13,767 nucleotides of DNA. Origin: an uncultured Eubacteriales bacterium. Its GTDB lineage: Bacteria > Bacillota > Clostridia > Oscillospirales > CAG-272. The position numbers were made by a program, and so were the translations under genes. This document shows, piece after piece, positions 12,548 through 13,767 of the stretch (position 1 is the first letter of the stretch; each line of letters opens with the position of its first letter). The notes under the pieces were generated by a model. That model was not told where the DNA came from. It saw only the letters and a program-made list of their open reading frames with translations, and ran no database searches. The stretch is taken from the NCBI GenBank assembly GCA_902462015.1, contig CABPZV010000035.1, forward strand, positions 1 to 13,767, read 5' to 3'.

Positions 12548-13555
12548 ATGAAGAAAAAAGTTATACTTGCATGTCTTGTGGTCTCTGTTGCTGCAGGCCT
12601 CTGCGGATGCGGATCAAAGAAGGTATCATATGATTTTAATCTTGACGAGTATGTAACGGTGGGACAGTACAAAGGACTTGAAGTTTCAGCAGATGAAATT
12701 CAGACAAAATATGAAAGTACAATAACCTCGCTTCAGAGTCAGTATACTACATCGGAAACTGTAACGGACAGGGGAATTCAGCAAAATGACTCGGTTAGCG
12801 TTGATTATACTCTGACGTCAGGCGATACCGAGCTGGAAAGTCAGCAAAGCTATTCTGTAACTGTCGGCTCCGGAAGCAAGGATTTTGAAAATAGCCTTAT
12901 CGGGCATGTAACTGACGATACATATACTGAAACGGTCACTCTGCCGGCTGATTACAGCAATGCGGATTATGCAGGCGCTGAGGCGACATATTCTATTACC
13001 GTTGGAACGATTACAGAATATAATGTTCCTGAAATTAACGATGAATTTATAGCTGAAAAATACAGCGACCAATATTCATCGTATGCTGAATTTGAGACTG
13101 CGACGCGCAAAAACATAAAAGAAGAGCTTCTTTGGGATATGGTAACTGAAAATTCAAAGATACTGAAATATCCTGAGGAAAATATCAGAAAATATTACGA
13201 TAATTATGTAAGCTATTATACGAACATGTATCAGTCTTATGCCAATTCAATGAATACTACGATTGAGTCCGTATATTCAATGATGGGGACATCACAGCAG
13301 CAGATATATAAACAATCTGCAGATGCGGCCAAAAGTGATGTGGTGAAAGAAATGCTTGCGCTTTCAATCGCAGAAGCAGAAAATATCGTAATTGATGACA
13401 GCAGCTATACTTCGCGCCTTGAGGAGATGTATTCGGACTATGGGTATGATTCTGCAAAGGCGATGGAAAAAGCAATTGGTAAGGAAGCTGTAAAACGTAT
13501 TATGATTGAGCAGGATGTTTTTCAGATGATAAACGATAATTCAATCGAAGTCTGA
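12548..13555 (+). CDS. Trigger-factor-like lipoprotein, putative peptidyl-prolyl isomerase
   Basis: An exported lipoprotein of 335 residues. Its signal peptide is MKKKVILACLVVSVAAGLCG, with lipobox LCGC and lipidated Cys21. Residues about 75-157 match the FKBP-type isomerase domain of trigger factor: QNDSVSVDYTL, then VGSGSKDFENSLIGH, then LPADYSNADYAGAEATYSIT. Residues 158-335 resemble its C-terminal arm, beginning VPEINDEFIAEKYSD and continuing as helices. The ribosome-binding N-domain is missing, as expected for an extracytoplasmic version that would help fold secreted proteins outside the membrane. The frame is open back to 12494, but the lipoprotein signal fixes the start near the ATG at 12548. 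AAGGAG is 14 nt from that ATG; an ATC occupies the ideal position at 12542. Confidence 0.88.
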   Translation: MKKKVILACLVVSVAAGLCGCGSKKVSYDFNLDEYVTVGQYKGLEVSADEIQTKYESTITSLQSQYTTSETVTDRGIQQNDSVSVDYTLTSGDTELESQQSYSVTVGSGSKDFENSLIGHVTDDTYTETVTLPADYSNADYAGAEATYSITVGTITEYNVPEINDEFIAEKYSDQYSSYAEFETATRKNIKEELLWDMVTENSKILKYPEENIRKYYDNYVSYYTNMYQSYANSMNTTIESVYSMMGTSQQQIYKQSADAAKSDVVKEMLALSIAEAENIVIDDSSYTSRLEEMYSDYGYDSAKAMEKAIGKEAVKRIMIEQDVFQMINDNSIEV

Positions 13556-13592
13556 TTTCATAAACAGCTCCGGTCAGTGCCGTCACAATTGT

Positions 13593-13628
13593 GCCCACTG
13601 TTGCTTAGCCGACGGTGGGCCGTTTTAT
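13593..13628 (+). terminator. Terminator after the lipoprotein gene
   Basis: GCCCACTGTTG (13593-13603) pairs with CGACGGTGGGC (13610-13620) over 11 bp with two G-T pairs and a 6-nt loop, followed by CGTTTTATTA. The T-run is broken but the position, 38 bp past the stop, fits an intrinsic terminator. Confidence 0.7.
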
Positions 13629-13656
13629 TACATAAAGTTTTATTATGATTTAAATC

Positions 13657-13767
13657 GGAGCAACGCTCCTGCGCTTGCGAACGATTGCAACCTACGCAGA
13701 GAGCGTTAGCTCCTCAAGGTTTCAGTGGGAGATTATAACTCCCACTGAAACCTTGAAGTGGAACCCG
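13657..13767 (+). repeat. Large palindromic element D, cut by the window end
   Basis: Two adjacent hairpins are visible. The first pairs GGAGC, ACGCTC and CTGCG (13657-13673) with CGCAG, GAGCGT and GCTCC (13695-13713), with small bulges. The second is an 18-bp perfect inverted repeat, 13714-13731 with 13739-13756, around the loop ATTATAA; its core GTTTCAGTGGGAG matches the TTTCAGTGG hairpin of element B. It is followed by AGTGGAACCCG, resembling GGTGGAATCCG in B. It is probably another member of the same repeat family in which different hairpins are combined; the rest lies beyond the window. Confidence 0.75.

Noticed and set aside
13593..13767. CRISPR or attachment site at the window end
   Set aside because: The repeats are inverted hairpins, not regularly spaced direct repeats, and no integrase is present.

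Overview
The window looks like chromosomal DNA from a low-to-moderate GC, Gram-positive, anaerobic member of the Clostridia, probably an Oscillospiraceae/Ruminococcus-type gut bacterium. This is inferred from a type I dockerin on a secreted protein, a SpoVM-like sporulation micropeptide, strong GGAGG-type ribosome binding sites, a TTGACA-17-TATAAT promoter, a trigger-factor-like lipoprotein and a DUF255/YyaL protein. I see no phage, transposase, rRNA, tRNA or CRISPR array.

Layout. At 2-73 is the probable tail of an upstream gene. At 202-1737 is a secreted CBM9-like protein with a C-terminal dockerin, driven by a consensus promoter and closed by a strong terminator. At 1860-2250 is an intergenic stretch rich in hairpins, including repeat element A. 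At 2250-2957 (minus) is an unrecognised membrane-anchored protein. At 3177-3437 (minus) is a small ORF with an excellent ribosome binding site that is cut by an in-frame amber codon. At 3530-4789 is a membrane GT2 glycosyltransferase, followed by repeat element B (4799-4950). At 4996-7833 is a two-component operon (OmpR-type regulator plus multi-membrane-span histidine kinase) with a terminator. At 7921-8157 (minus) is a 78-aa small protein, divergent from a two-gene unit made of a 44-aa ORF that overlaps the DUF255 thioredoxin-like gene by ATGA (8237-10368). At 10379-11620 (minus) is a DinB-type DNA polymerase IV, convergent with DUF255. At 11621-12375 are degenerate repeat element C, a 15-bp tandem repeat and a 28-codon spoVM-like gene on the minus strand. 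At 12376-13555 are a 41-aa membrane micropeptide and a trigger-factor-like lipoprotein, followed by a terminator and the start of a large palindromic element (D) running off the window.

How the parts relate. This is mostly a set of independent housekeeping or accessory units: extracellular carbohydrate binding (dockerin protein), cell-surface polysaccharide synthesis (GT2), envelope signalling (two-component system), translesion synthesis (DinB, possibly with the 78-aa protein), sporulation (SpoVM) and extracytoplasmic folding (lipoprotein). The main unexplained signals are a family of modular intergenic repeats (A, B and C share both ends but carry different central hairpins) and four small genes shorter than the usual annotation cut-off or interrupted (8237-8371, 12057-12143, 12376-12501, 3177-3437).
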